A stretch of DNA of 64,000 bases from Ramlibacter tataouinensis TTB310. Lineage in GTDB: Bacteria > Pseudomonadota > Gammaproteobacteria > Burkholderiales > Burkholderiaceae_C. The first letter of the stretch is position 1; every line of letters begins with the position of its first letter. This document shows, piece by piece, positions 42,017 to 53,332 of the stretch. Made by a program: the position numbers and the translations under genes. The stretch is taken from assembly GCF_000215705.1 (NCBI RefSeq), contig NC_015677.1, positions 3,546,001 to 3,610,000 on the forward strand, read 5' to 3'. The notes below the pieces were generated by a model. The model was not told the origin of the DNA, did no database searches, and worked only from the letters and a program-made list of their open reading frames with translations.

Positions 42017-43723
42017 TCAGCGCGGCGCGTGCACGATGCCGGTGACCGGCTCGTGCCGCTCGGGCATCACGCGCGCGTCCAGCACGCGGGTGGCGGTGGC
42101 GTCCAGCTTGGGCGGCACCTCGAAGGTGTGGAACGGCGCCGGCGACGGCACTTCCCACTCCAGGCCCTCGGCGCCCTTGCCGTCGGGATCGTTCCAGGGG
42201 CGCTGCGGCGCCTTGACGCCGCGGCCCCTCATGCAGGGCAGCACCACCCAGAAGAAGAAGTACACCTGGGCCAGGCCGAAGGCGAAGGCGCCCACGGTGG
42301 CGATGGCGTTGAAGTCGGCGAACTGCATGGGGTAGTCGGCGTAGCGGCGCGGCATGCCGGCCAGCCCCAGGAAGTGCATCGGGAAGAAGGTGATGTTGAA
42401 GGCGATCAGCGACCACCAGAAGTGGATCTTGCCGCGCGTCTCGTCGTACATCACGCCGGTCCACTTGGGCACCCAGTAGTAGAAGCCTGCGAACATGGCG
42501 TAGAGCGAGCCGGCCACCAGCACGTAGTGGAAGTGCGCCACCACGTAGTAGGTGTCCTGCAGCAGCAGGTCGATCGGCGCCATGGCCAGGATCAGGCCGG
42601 TGAAGCCGCCGATGGTGAACACGAAGATGAAACCCACCGCGAACAGCATCGGCGTCTCGAAGGTCATCGAGCCCTGCCACATGGTCGCGATCCAGTTGAA
42701 GATCTTCACGGCCGTGGGCACCGCGATCAGCATGGTCGCGTACATGAAGAACAGCTGCCCGGTCACCGGCATGCCGGTGGTGAACATGTGGTGCGCCCAG
42801 ACGATGAACGACAGGATGGCAATGGATGACAGCGCGTACACCATGGAGGCGTAGCCGAACAGGCGCTTGCGCGCGAACGCCGGCACGACCTGGCTGACGA
42901 TGCCGAAGGCCGGCAGGATCATGATGTAGACCTCGGGGTGCCCGAAGAACCAGAAGATGTGCTGGTACATCACCGGGTCGCCGCCCCCGGCGGGGTTGAA
43001 GAAGGTGGTGCCCAGGTGGCGGTCGGTCAGGGTCATGGTGATGGCGCCGGCCAGCACCGGCATCACGGCGATCAGCAGGTAGGCGGTGATCAGCCAGGAC
43101 CACACGAACAACGGCATCTTCATCAGCGTCATGCCCGGGGCGCGCATGTTGAGGATGGTGACGATGATGTTGATCGAGCCCATGATGGAGCTGGCGCCCA
43201 GGATGTGCATCGCGAAGATGCCGGCGTCCATGGACGGGCCCATCTGCAGCGTCAGCGGCGCGTACAGCGTCCAGCCGGCGGCCGGCGCGCCGCCGGGCAT
43301 GAAGAACGAGCCGACCAGCATGACGCCCGCCGGGATCAGCAGCCAGAAGCTGAAGTTGTTCATGCGCGCGAACGCCATGTCGGAGGCGCCGATCTGCAGC
43401 GGGATCATCCAGTTCGCGAAGCCGACGAAGGCCGGCATGATGGCGCCGAACACCATGATCAGGCCGTGCATGGTGGTCAGCTGGTTGAACAGCTCGGGAT
43501 TGACCAGCTGCAGGCCGGGCTGGAACAGCTCGGCGCGGATGCCCAGGGCGAGCACGCCGCCGAACATGAACATGAAGAACGAGAACAGCAGGTACAGCGT
43601 GCCGATGTCCTTGTGGTTGGTCGCGTAGACCCAGCGGCGCCAGCCATGGGGATGGGCATGGTGCTCGTCATGGGCATGCTCGCCACCCGCTGCGTGGCCG
43701 TGGTTGTCGAGAACTGCGCTCAT
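42017..43723 (-). CDS. ctaD: Cytochrome c oxidase subunit I
   Basis: Catalytic subunit of aa3 oxidase, 568 residues, about 12 helices. It binds heme a, heme a3 and CuB. Visible ligands are the TMHGLIMV histidine (heme a), the His-Tyr pair in [25 protein letters not shown] (CuB) and [11 protein letters not shown] (heme a3 and heme a). The N-terminus is His-rich ([20 protein letters not shown]), as often seen. It is encoded between subunit II and the tiny assembly protein. Confidence 0.98.
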   Translation of the reverse strand: MSAVLDNHGHAAGGEHAHDEHHAHPHGWRRWVYATNHKDIGTLYLLFSFFMFMFGGVLALGIRAELFQPGLQLVNPELFNQLTTMHGLIMVFGAIMPAFVGFANWMIPLQIGASDMAFARMNNFSFWLLIPAGVMLVGSFFMPGGAPAAGWTLYAPLTLQMGPSMDAGIFAMHILGASSIMGSINIIVTILNMRAPGMTLMKMPLFVWSWLITAYLLIAVMPVLAGAITMTLTDRHLGTTFFNPAGGGDPVMYQHIFWFFGHPEVYIMILPAFGIVSQVVPAFARKRLFGYASMVYALSSIAILSFIVWAHHMFTTGMPVTGQLFFMYATMLIAVPTAVKIFNWIATMWQGSMTFETPMLFAVGFIFVFTIGGFTGLILAMAPIDLLLQDTYYVVAHFHYVLVAGSLYAMFAGFYYWVPKWTGVMYDETRGKIHFWWSLIAFNITFFPMHFLGLAGMPRRYADYPMQFADFNAIATVGAFAFGLAQVYFFFWVVLPCMRGRGVKAPQRPWNDPDGKGAEGLEWEVPSPAPFHTFEVPPKLDATATRVLDARVMPERHEPVTGIVHAPR

Positions 43724-43742
43724 TTTTTCTTACCTCTGGGAT

Positions 43743-44906
43743 TTACTTGCCACGCTGGGCCAGCACGTCGGACGGCTGGACCACTTGCCCCGTCTTGTTG
43801 GACCAGGCGTTCTTGGTGTAGCTGATGACGGCGGCGATGTCGGTGTCCGACAGCTGGCGCCACGCCGGCATGGCGCCGCGGCCGTTCAGCAGGATGTGGA
43901 TGGACTTGGTCTTGTCGGCATCCAGCACGATGGGCGAGCCGTCCAGGGCCTTGATCGGGCCGGCGCCCTTGCCGTTGGCCTGGTGGCAGGCCGCGCAGTT
44001 GGCGGCGTAGATCTTCTCGCCGCGCGCGGCGATGTCGGTCAGCTGCCAGACCTTGTTCGGATCGTCCTGGCGGGCCGCCATCTGCTTTTGCTGGTCGGCC
44101 ACCCAGGCGGTGTAGTCCTGCTGCGAGAGCACCTTCACGTGGATGGGCATGTAGGCGTGCTCCTTGCCGCACAGCTCGTAGCACTGGCCGTAGAAGTCAC
44201 CCACCTTCTCGCTGCGGAACCAGGTGTCGCGCACGAAGCCGGGGATCGCGTCCTGCTTGACGCCGAAGGCCGGCACGCCCCAGGCGTGGATCACGTCGTT
44301 GGCCGTCGTGATGATGCGCACCTTCTTGTTGACCGGCACCACCAGCGGGTTGTCGACCTTGAGCAGGTAGTTGTCGGGCTTGTCGGCGGCGTTGCCGCCG
44401 TCGTTGGACATCTCGCGGTGCGTGCTGTCCAGCGTGGACAGGAAGGACAGGCCGGCGCCTTCGCCGTTGAGGTAGTCGTAACCCCACTTCCACTGGTAGC
44501 CGGTGGCCTTGATGGTCACGTCGGCGTTGCTGGTGTCCTTGGCGGCCACCAGCACCTTGGTCGCCGGCAGCGCCATCAGGATCACGATGATGAAGGGAAT
44601 GATGGTCCAGATCACCTCGACGGTGACGGACTCGTGGAAATTGGCCGGCTTGTGCCCCTTGGAGCGGCGGTGCTTCCAGATGGAATAGAACATCACCGAG
44701 AACACCATCAGGAAGATCACGGTGGAGGTGATGAGCATGAACCAGTGCAGCCAGGCCTGCTCGGTGGCGATGCGGGTGGCGGCCGCATGCAGGTTGAGCT
44801 GGCGCACCCCCGGGCCGCCGGGCAGGTCCTGGACCGCATGCGCCGCGCCGCTGAAGGCGCCCGCAGCCAGCAGCAGCGGAGCCAGGGTTTTGGTAATGCT
44901 CTTCAT
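43743..44906 (-). CDS. ctaC: Cytochrome c oxidase subunit II fused to cytochrome c
   Basis: Electron-entry subunit of 387 residues. After a signal peptide (LLLAAGAFSGAAHA) come two membrane helices (about 55-75 and 95-115), the cupredoxin domain with the CuA site CYELCGKEHAYMPIHVKVL, and a C-terminal cytochrome c domain with the heme motif NCAACHQANG and a likely distal Met in GAMPAWRQ. The extra heme domain makes it a caa3-like arrangement. It heads the leftward cta genes. Confidence 0.96.
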   Translation of the reverse strand: MKSITKTLAPLLLAAGAFSGAAHAVQDLPGGPGVRQLNLHAAATRIATEQAWLHWFMLITSTVIFLMVFSVMFYSIWKHRRSKGHKPANFHESVTVEVIWTIIPFIIVILMALPATKVLVAAKDTSNADVTIKATGYQWKWGYDYLNGEGAGLSFLSTLDSTHREMSNDGGNAADKPDNYLLKVDNPLVVPVNKKVRIITTANDVIHAWGVPAFGVKQDAIPGFVRDTWFRSEKVGDFYGQCYELCGKEHAYMPIHVKVLSQQDYTAWVADQQKQMAARQDDPNKVWQLTDIAARGEKIYAANCAACHQANGKGAGPIKALDGSPIVLDADKTKSIHILLNGRGAMPAWRQLSDTDIAAVISYTKNAWSNKTGQVVQPSDVLAQRGK

Positions 44907-44979
44907 CGTTACTTTCTGCCTCTAACCAAATGTCACGAATGCTGCCGTGGCTCGCCGCGCGCGGCCCCACCGGGCGGCT

Positions 44980-45453
44980 TCAATCCGTCTCGCGCAATGC
45001 CCTTCTGATTTCCTGGGCCAGCACCGGACGCAGCTCGGGGCGCACGTAACGCCCCACCCGCACCGAGCGGCCGCGGCCCGACACCTCGATCAGCGACCGG
45101 CCGTCGAAGCGGGGCTCGACCCGCACCCACTCGCGGTCGAATTCCGCCCGCTCCAGCCGGCCCGCGTTCTCCAGCTCGACCACCAGGCGGCGGCCGTGGA
45201 GGGAGATGCGTTCGCCATCCGTCGCGTGCCGGGCATACGCCAGGAATGCCAGGCCCACGGCCGCCAGTTCCACCCAGGCGAACGGCAGCACCATGGTGGC
45301 GCCCTGCAGCCAGAAGACCGTCGCGATGCCCAGCGAGACCACGCACAGCGATGCGTAGAACCAGCCCAGCTGGCTCGGCGTCACCGAGCAGTTGCGCTTG
45401 AGGGCCCAGTGGATGGCCTGGCCCTGCACCGTGGCAAAACGAAATACCGGCAT
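44980..45453 (-). CDS. DUF2244-family integral membrane protein
   Basis: Inner-membrane protein of 157 residues with two close helices (LGWFYASLCVVSLGIATVFWL and FAWVELAAVGLAFLAYA) and a C-terminal cytoplasmic domain rich in Arg (EFDREWVRVEPRFDG, VGRYVRPELR). DUF2244 genes frequently neighbour cytochrome oxidase genes, but the function is not known. TACAAT on the minus strand at 45485-45490 may be its -10 element. Confidence 0.85.
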   Translation of the reverse strand: MPVFRFATVQGQAIHWALKRNCSVTPSQLGWFYASLCVVSLGIATVFWLQGATMVLPFAWVELAAVGLAFLAYARHATDGERISLHGRRLVVELENAGRLERAEFDREWVRVEPRFDGRSLIEVSGRGRSVRVGRYVRPELRPVLAQEIRRALRETD

Positions 45454-45484
45454 TGGAGGTCGCCGCTCACAAAATCAACCCGGG

Positions 45485-45490
45485 ATTGTA
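45485..45490 (-). promoter_or_regulatory. Possible -10 element (TACAAT) for the DUF2244 gene
   Basis: On the minus strand TACAAT is followed by CCCGGGTTGATTTTG, about 31 bases before the start codon. The segment after the hexamer closely resembles that after TATAAT at 62885-62890 (CGCAGGTTGATTTG), which supports a shared promoter type. No -35 match is evident. Confidence 0.35.
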
Positions 45491-45526
45491 GCGTGCGGTC
45501 ACAACACGCCCTCCCGGGCGGGCGGC

Positions 45527-46447
45527 CTAATCCCGAGGCCGTTTGTCAGCTTGCAGCAGGGCTTTCATGTCCTGCAGCGACACCGCGCTCTCGGCGCCCA
45601 CCCGCACCCGCGGCGCGGGCTTGAGCGCATGGCCGTAGATGATCTCGAAGGTCAGGGACAGCCGGCCGTCCGGCCCGGCCAGACGGCCCGCCAGGGCCTG
45701 TTCCAGCCGCCCCCGCCAAGCGCGCCCGCGCAGCGCCGGGAAACGCCCGGGGTGCAGGTTGGCCCCCAGCTCACGCAGCTCGGCCAGCAGCCGCTGCGGC
45801 GTCTCCCAGGTGAGGGTCAGCCGCTCCATGTCCATCACCGGCTCGGCAAAGCCGGCGTGCACCAGCATGTCGCCCCAGTCGTGCATGTCGGTGAACTCGC
45901 TGGCCGGCGGCGGCCAGCCCAGCCCGCGGTACAGGTCGCGCAGCTCGCGCAGGCTGTCCGGGCCCAGGCAGGAGAACATCAGGAAACCGTCCACCGCCAG
46001 TGCCCGGTGCCAGCGGGCCATCAGCGCGCGCGGGTCGGCCGCCAGGTGCAGGGCCATGTTGGACCACAGCATCTGCACCGCCGCATCGGGCACCCCGGCC
46101 GCGTGACGCACGGCGGGAGCGCCGCGCCAGCGCTTCCACCACGGCGGCGACAGGGCGGCCCCGGCCGCCTGTCGCCGGCCGGCCTGTTCCTCCGCCACGA
46201 AGCACTCGGCCCGGGGATAGCGTTGCGCCACCCGCGCGTGGGCCTCCAAACCGCCCCGCACCGGCGCCCAGTCGGCCCACGCGCGCGGCTGCAGGCGGAT
46301 CCACTGCAGTCGCTCCTCCATCCGGCGGCCCACTTCCTCGTGCAGCCAGGGCGGGCGCGCCGGCGCCGCACGGTCCCAGCGTTCGGCGGCGACGGGGTCG
46401 ATGGTGGGCGGGCGTTCGTCGGGCACGGGAAAGTATATTGGCCGCAT
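45527..46447 (-). CDS. BioC-like methyltransferase
   Basis: Probable SAM-dependent methyltransferase of 306 residues, annotated in related genomes as malonyl-ACP O-methyltransferase (BioC) of biotin synthesis. Supporting segments are WSNMALHLAADPRALMARWHRAL and FSCLGPDSLRELRDL, the BioC pattern. The usual SAM motif I (a glycine-rich DLGCG) is missing or degenerate in the N-terminal half, which reads WADWAPVRGGLEAHARVAQR instead. No other bio gene is near. The start codon overlaps that of divergent comF by two bases. Confidence 0.7.
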   Translation of the reverse strand: MRPIYFPVPDERPPTIDPVAAERWDRAAPARPPWLHEEVGRRMEERLQWIRLQPRAWADWAPVRGGLEAHARVAQRYPRAECFVAEEQAGRRQAAGAALSPPWWKRWRGAPAVRHAAGVPDAAVQMLWSNMALHLAADPRALMARWHRALAVDGFLMFSCLGPDSLRELRDLYRGLGWPPPASEFTDMHDWGDMLVHAGFAEPVMDMERLTLTWETPQRLLAELRELGANLHPGRFPALRGRAWRGRLEQALAGRLAGPDGRLSLTFEIIYGHALKPAPRVRVGAESAVSLQDMKALLQADKRPRD

Positions 46448-47147
46448 GCTGCGAACCTGGATCCACGGCCTGGCTGCGCACCTGCCGGCCCGCTGCGAGG
46501 TGTGCGGCGCCTGGCCGGCCCGGCCGGTGTGCGAGCGCTGCGTCGCGCGCTTCGCCCAGCCGCGTCCGCGCTGCCGCCGTTGCGCCCTGCCCGTGCCCGC
46601 CGGCGTGGCCGAATGCGGCCGGTGCCTGCGCGAGCCGCCGCCCCTGGACGCCTGCTTCGCGGCGGTGGACTATGCCTATCCCTGGTCGGGCCTGGTGGCG
46701 CGCTTCAAGTTCCAGGGCGAACCGGGCTGGGCCGGCCCCCTGGCCGAGCTGCTGCGCAGCACGCCCTGGGTCGAGCCGGCTCTGGAGCGCGCCGACCTGC
46801 TGCTGGCGCTGCCGCTCGCGCCGGCGCGGCTGGCCGAGCGCGGCTTCAACCAGGCGCTGGCGCTGGCGCGCCGCCTGGCCCCGCGCAAGGCCGACCCGGC
46901 CCTGCTGCTGCGGCTGCGCGAGACCGCGCCGCAGGCGCAGCTGGACCGCGCGGCGCGCCAGCGCAACGTGAAGGACGCGTTCGCGCTCGACCCGCTGGGC
47001 GCGCCACGGCTGCGCGGCGCCGACGTGGTGCTGGTGGACGACGTGATGACCAGCGGGTCCTCGCTGTTCAGCGCCGCGGCAGTGCTGCGCCGGGCCGGCG
47101 CCGCGCGGGTGACCGCGCTGGTGGTGGCGCGCACCGGCGAGGATTGA
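46446..47147 (+). CDS. ComF-family phosphoribosyltransferase-like protein
   Basis: Cytoplasmic protein of 233 residues related to ComF of DNA uptake. The N-terminus carries two zinc-finger-like cysteine pairs (CEVCGAWPARPVCERC and CRRCALPVPAGVAECGRC). The C-terminal domain has the PRPP-binding loop VLVDDVMTSGSS and ERGFNQALALARRLA. Activity on a nucleotide substrate is unproven. ATG 46446 begins LRTWIHGLAA; it is divergent from the BioC-like gene with overlapping start codons, and trmL follows after six bases. Confidence 0.88.
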   Translation: MLRTWIHGLAAHLPARCEVCGAWPARPVCERCVARFAQPRPRCRRCALPVPAGVAECGRCLREPPPLDACFAAVDYAYPWSGLVARFKFQGEPGWAGPLAELLRSTPWVEPALERADLLLALPLAPARLAERGFNQALALARRLAPRKADPALLLRLRETAPQAQLDRAARQRNVKDAFALDPLGAPRLRGADVVLVDDVMTSGSSLFSAAAVLRRAGAARVTALVVARTGED

Positions 47148-47153
47148 GGCCGC

Positions 47154-47654
47154 ATGTTCCACATCGTCCTGGTCGAGCCCGAGATCCCGCCCAACACCGG
47201 CAACGTGATCCGGCTGGCGGCCAACACCGGCTGCACGCTGCACCTGGTCGAGCCCCTCGGGTTCTCCATGGAGGACCGGCAGCTGCGGCGCGCCGGCCTG
47301 GACTACCACGAGTACGCGCAGGTGCGCCGGCACGCCGGCTGGGAGGCCCTGCTGGCGGCCGAGCACCCGCCGGCCGACCGGATGTTCGCGCTCACCACCC
47401 GGGGCTCCCGGCCGCTGCACGAGGTGGCCTTCCGGCCGGGCGACTGGCTGGTGTTCGGCGCCGAGACGCGCGGCCTGGCGCCGCAGCTGCGCGAACGCTT
47501 CGCGCCGGGCCAGCGCCTGAAGCTGCCGATGCGCCCGGGCCAGCGCAGCCTCAACCTGTCGAACGCGGTGGCGGTGGCGGTGTTCGAAGCCTGGCGCCAG
47601 AACGGCTTCGCCGGCGCGGCGGACGGTCCGGCCGGCCCGGCGGCGGCGCCCTAG
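47154..47654 (+). CDS. trmL: tRNA (cytidine(34)-2'-O)-methyltransferase TrmL
   Basis: SPOUT-class (trefoil-knot) methyltransferase that modifies the wobble nucleotide of certain leucine tRNAs. It has 166 residues; motifs are LVEPEIPPNTGNVIRLAANT near the N-terminus, VFGAETRGL and MRPGQRSLNLSNAVAVAVFE forming the SAM-binding knot. The Ala/Pro-rich tail is extra. It is encoded six bases after comF and overlaps the convergent MaoC gene by four bases. Confidence 0.95.
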   Translation: MFHIVLVEPEIPPNTGNVIRLAANTGCTLHLVEPLGFSMEDRQLRRAGLDYHEYAQVRRHAGWEALLAAEHPPADRMFALTTRGSRPLHEVAFRPGDWLVFGAETRGLAPQLRERFAPGQRLKLPMRPGQRSLNLSNAVAVAVFEAWRQNGFAGAADGPAGPAAAP

Positions 47655-48106
47655 GGATAGCGGCGGGTCAGCGATTCGGCCACGCACACCGGCTTGTCCG
47701 AACCCTCGCGCTCCACGGTCACGGCCCAGGCCATCTGCAGGCCACCCTGGTCGATGGCGTCGCAGCCCAGCAGCTTGATGCGCGCACGCAGCCGGCTGCC
47801 CACCGGCACCGGCGAGGTGAAGCGCACCTTGTTCAGGCCGTAGTTCACGCCCATGCGGCTGTTGCGGATCTCCAGCGCCGATTCGAAGAAGCGGGGCAGC
47901 AGCGACAGCGTGAGGAAGCCGTGCGCGATCGGCGCGCCGAAGGGCCCGGCCTTGGCCCTTTCCACGTCGACGTGGATCCACTGGTGGTCGCCGGTGGCCT
48001 GCGCGAACAGGTTGACCTGCTCCTGCGTCACGGTGATCCAGTTGCTGACGGCGACTTCCTGCCCCACCAGCGGCAGCAGGTCGGCCAGGTTCTCGAGGAC
48101 TTTCAT
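47651..48106 (-). CDS. MaoC-family (R)-specific hydratase-like protein
   Basis: Hot-dog-fold hydratase of 151 residues. The catalytic dyad segment FAQATGDHQWIHVDVERAK contains the Asp and His of (R)-specific enoyl-CoA hydratases. Further features are APIAHGFLTLSLLP and VNYGLNKVRFTSPVPVGSRL. It probably hydrates trans-2-enoyl-CoA or a similar acyl-CoA. It stands alone, convergent with trmL and about 30 bases downstream of the ParA gene. Confidence 0.9.
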   Translation of the reverse strand: MKVLENLADLLPLVGQEVAVSNWITVTQEQVNLFAQATGDHQWIHVDVERAKAGPFGAPIAHGFLTLSLLPRFFESALEIRNSRMGVNYGLNKVRFTSPVPVGSRLRARIKLLGCDAIDQGGLQMAWAVTVEREGSDKPVCVAESLTRRYP

Positions 48107-48135
48107 GCCGCGATCCTAGCCGCCGGCGGCCGGGT

Positions 48136-48753
48136 TCAGCTGTCCAGCCAGCGACAAAGGCCGTCCCATTGCTCCAGGTCGCGCCCGACCCTGGCCGGCG
48201 CCACGTCGAACAGCGTGAGCCCGCGGGCCGCCAGGTGCACGTAGTTCTGGGTGTGGCGCAAATGCCCCAGCACCGGCAGGCCCAGGCCGGCCACGAACTC
48301 CTGCAGCTTGTCGGCGGCGATGGTGCGGCCATCCACCCGCATGCCCACGATGCCTACCTGGAGCTGGCCGGCCTTGCGGTGCTCGGCCATCTCGTCCAGG
48401 AAGGTGCGGGTGGCGAAGATGTCGAACACGCTGGGCTGCAGCGGCACCAACACCTTGTCGGCCAGCTTCAGCGCGTCCTGGAACAGGCGCCCCTGCAGCC
48501 CGGCTGGCGTGTCCAGCACCACGTGGGTGGTGCCCCGGGGCGGGCGCGCCACCTGCCCGTCGTCCAGCGTCCAGCTGGCGATGGGCCGCACGCCGGCGGG
48601 GCGAAGGCCCAGCCACAGCCGCGAGGACTGCTGCCGGTCGGCGTCGCCCAGCATCACGGGATGGCCCTGCGACGCGTAGTAGCCGGCGATGTTGGTCGCC
48701 AGCGTGGACTTTCCGGCACCGCCTTTGGGGTTGGCAACGACCACGATGGGCAT
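48136..48753 (-). CDS. ParA-family ATPase
   Basis: Deviant Walker A ATPase of 205 residues without a DNA-binding N-terminus, similar to small ParA/MipZ-type proteins. The Walker A is KGGAGKSTLATNIAGYYA (residues about 10-27), followed by LGDADRQQSS and LDTPAGLQGRLF. No parB gene is adjacent, so the cargo (chromosome, polar complex or other) is unknown. It starts with MPIVVVANPKGG, the normal family start. Confidence 0.9.
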   Translation of the reverse strand: MPIVVVANPKGGAGKSTLATNIAGYYASQGHPVMLGDADRQQSSRLWLGLRPAGVRPIASWTLDDGQVARPPRGTTHVVLDTPAGLQGRLFQDALKLADKVLVPLQPSVFDIFATRTFLDEMAEHRKAGQLQVGIVGMRVDGRTIAADKLQEFVAGLGLPVLGHLRHTQNYVHLAARGLTLFDVAPARVGRDLEQWDGLCRWLDS

Positions 48754-48919
48754 GGACAGCTCTCCAGGTGTTGGGTGCTATGGTAGCCGCACGGATGAGT
48801 TACAGCCAAACCGGGGAGCGCGCGACCGGTGACCTCGCCTTAAGCGCCTTAGGCCATTTGCCTAGAACCTGTCCGTAAAACGATGGTGTCATCGGAAATA
48901 CCCGACAGTAATCAATCCC

Positions 48920-51763
<2,844 letters not shown>

Positions 51764-51769
51764 AGCGGG

Positions 51770-52531
51770 TCAGCGCGCGAAGAAGCCGTCCCACACCAGC
51801 TTGCCGCCGGTCAGCAGCATGCCGGCATAGATGAAGCGGTAGAACAGCACGGGGGCGATGCGCCGGGCGATGCGCACGCCCACCAGCACGCCGACCGGCG
51901 CCAGCGGCAGCAGCGCCGCCGAGGTCGCCATGTTGCGCAGGTCCAGCAGCCCCAGCCAGGCATAGGGCCCCCACTTGCTCAGGTTCACCACGAAGAAGAA
52001 GACCGCCATGGTGGCCGTGAACACCGGTGGCGGCAGCTTCATGGGGATCACGTAGGCGTTGATGGGCGGACCGCCCGCATGGGCCACGAAGCTGGTGAAC
52101 CCCGAGGTGGTGGTCAGCAGCGCGCCCAGCCAGCGCGGCGGCGGCGGGCTGTCCGGCCGGGGCGGGAACAGCAGGCGCTGCGCCAGGAACAGCAGCGTGA
52201 ACATGCCCACGATGCCGGCCACCAGCCTGGCATCCAGCAGCTTGAACAGCAGGGTGCCCACCACCGTGCCCAGCAGGCCGAAGGGCAGCAGGAAGCGGAT
52301 CAGCTTCCAGTCAAAATGCCGCCGCCAGGCGTGCAGGCCCAGCAGGTCCATCACCAGCAGCACGGGCATCAGGATGGCGGCGGCCTGCGGCACGGTGACC
52401 GCCAACGCCATCAGCGGCACCGCCAGCGAACCGAAGCCCGCGCCGAAGCCGCTCTTGCTGATGCCCAGCAGCAGCACGGCCGGCACGGCCACGGCATAGA
52501 AGAAGGGATCGGTGATCAGGGGCAGGCTCAT
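51770..52531 (-). CDS. TauE/SafE-family sulfite exporter-type permease
   Basis: Inner-membrane transporter of 253 residues with about eight helices. The family repeat begins LLGISKSGFGAGFGSLAVPL and returns at TTSGFTSFVAHAGGPPINAY. Members export sulfite, sulfoacetate or related organic anions; the substrate here is unknown. It converges on the hybrid kinase with a six-base gap and is divergent from the small YeaQ-like gene. Confidence 0.9.
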   Translation of the reverse strand: MSLPLITDPFFYAVAVPAVLLLGISKSGFGAGFGSLAVPLMALAVTVPQAAAILMPVLLVMDLLGLHAWRRHFDWKLIRFLLPFGLLGTVVGTLLFKLLDARLVAGIVGMFTLLFLAQRLLFPPRPDSPPPPRWLGALLTTTSGFTSFVAHAGGPPINAYVIPMKLPPPVFTATMAVFFFVVNLSKWGPYAWLGLLDLRNMATSAALLPLAPVGVLVGVRIARRIAPVLFYRFIYAGMLLTGGKLVWDGFFAR

Positions 52532-52684
52532 GGCCGCCGCCCCGGCGGAGGGTTGCGCACGCGAGCATCATAGGCGGCCGTCGATGAGCCTCGCGCGTAC
52601 GCCGGCTGCCAGCCCCGACCTACAAGGCGGCGCGCCCGCCCGCCCCTACGATGCCCGCTCAGTTCTGTTCAGCGAGGAGAATCT

Positions 52685-52942
52685 ATGTCCGTCATCGCCA
52701 CCATCCTGGTCGGTTTCGTGGTGGGCCTGCTGGCCCGCGCCCTCAAGCCCGGCAACGACAAGATGGGCCTGATCATGACCACCCTGCTGGGTGTCGCCGG
52801 CTCGGTCATTGCCCAGTACGCGGGCGCGGCCCTGGGCTGGTACCGCCCGGGCGAGCCGGCCGGCTGGATCGCCTCGGTCGTCGGCGCCATCCTCCTGCTG
52901 GTCATCTACGGCATGTTCCGCGGCCGTTCCCATCGCACCTGA
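52685..52942 (+). CDS. GlsB/YeaQ/YmgE-family small membrane protein
   Basis: Stress-associated inner-membrane protein of 85 residues with three helices (ATILVGFVVGLLARAL, LIMTTLLGVAGSVIAQYAG, WIASVVGAILLLVIYGMF), the transglycosylase-associated protein family. Landmarks are GFVVGLLARALKPG and TTLLGVAGSVI. Start ATG 52685 follows GAGGAG. Function unknown beyond stress induction in relatives. The next gene starts nine bases after the stop. Confidence 0.92.
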   Translation: MSVIATILVGFVVGLLARALKPGNDKMGLIMTTLLGVAGSVIAQYAGAALGWYRPGEPAGWIASVVGAILLLVIYGMFRGRSHRT

Positions 52943-52951
52943 CTCGGCGCC

Positions 52952-53332
52952 GTGGCCGCACGCGCCCGGGTCATCCACACCCGCCTGCTGATCTGGGCCC
53001 AGGGCATGACCCTGGCGCCCAACCTGATCCTGATCCATCCGCGCTGCCGCGGCGACGTCGGCTTGCTGGCGCACGAGGAGGTGCACGCGCGCCAGATGCG
53101 GCGCGACGGCCTGCTGCGCTTCTGGTGGCGCTACGCGACCAGCCGCGCGCATCGCCTGGCCTATGAAGTCGAGGCCTACCGGGTGTCGCTGGCCTACGGC
53201 AGCAGCCTGCCCTCGGTCGCACGCACCCTGGCCACCGGCTACTGGCTGGGGATCGACGAGATGCAGGCGCGGGCGGCGCTGGCCGGCGAGCCCGCGCGCG
53301 CTGCGGCCTCGCCGGCCGGCACCCTCACTTAG
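52952..53332 (+). CDS. Hypothetical protein with an HExxH-like zinc motif
   Basis: Not recognised with certainty. The 126-residue protein, from a GTG start, has HEEVHARQMRRDG, an HExxH motif typical of small zinc peptidases, preceded by a hydrophobic stretch and followed by a helical part (AYEVEAYRVSLAYG) that may carry the third ligand (Glu in EVEAY). No signal peptide. Similar small proteins appear in Burkholderiales annotations without a name. It overlaps the convergent kinase gene by eight bases. Confidence 0.65.
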   Translation: MAARARVIHTRLLIWAQGMTLAPNLILIHPRCRGDVGLLAHEEVHARQMRRDGLLRFWWRYATSRAHRLAYEVEAYRVSLAYGSSLPSVARTLATGYWLGIDEMQARAALAGEPARAAASPAGTLT

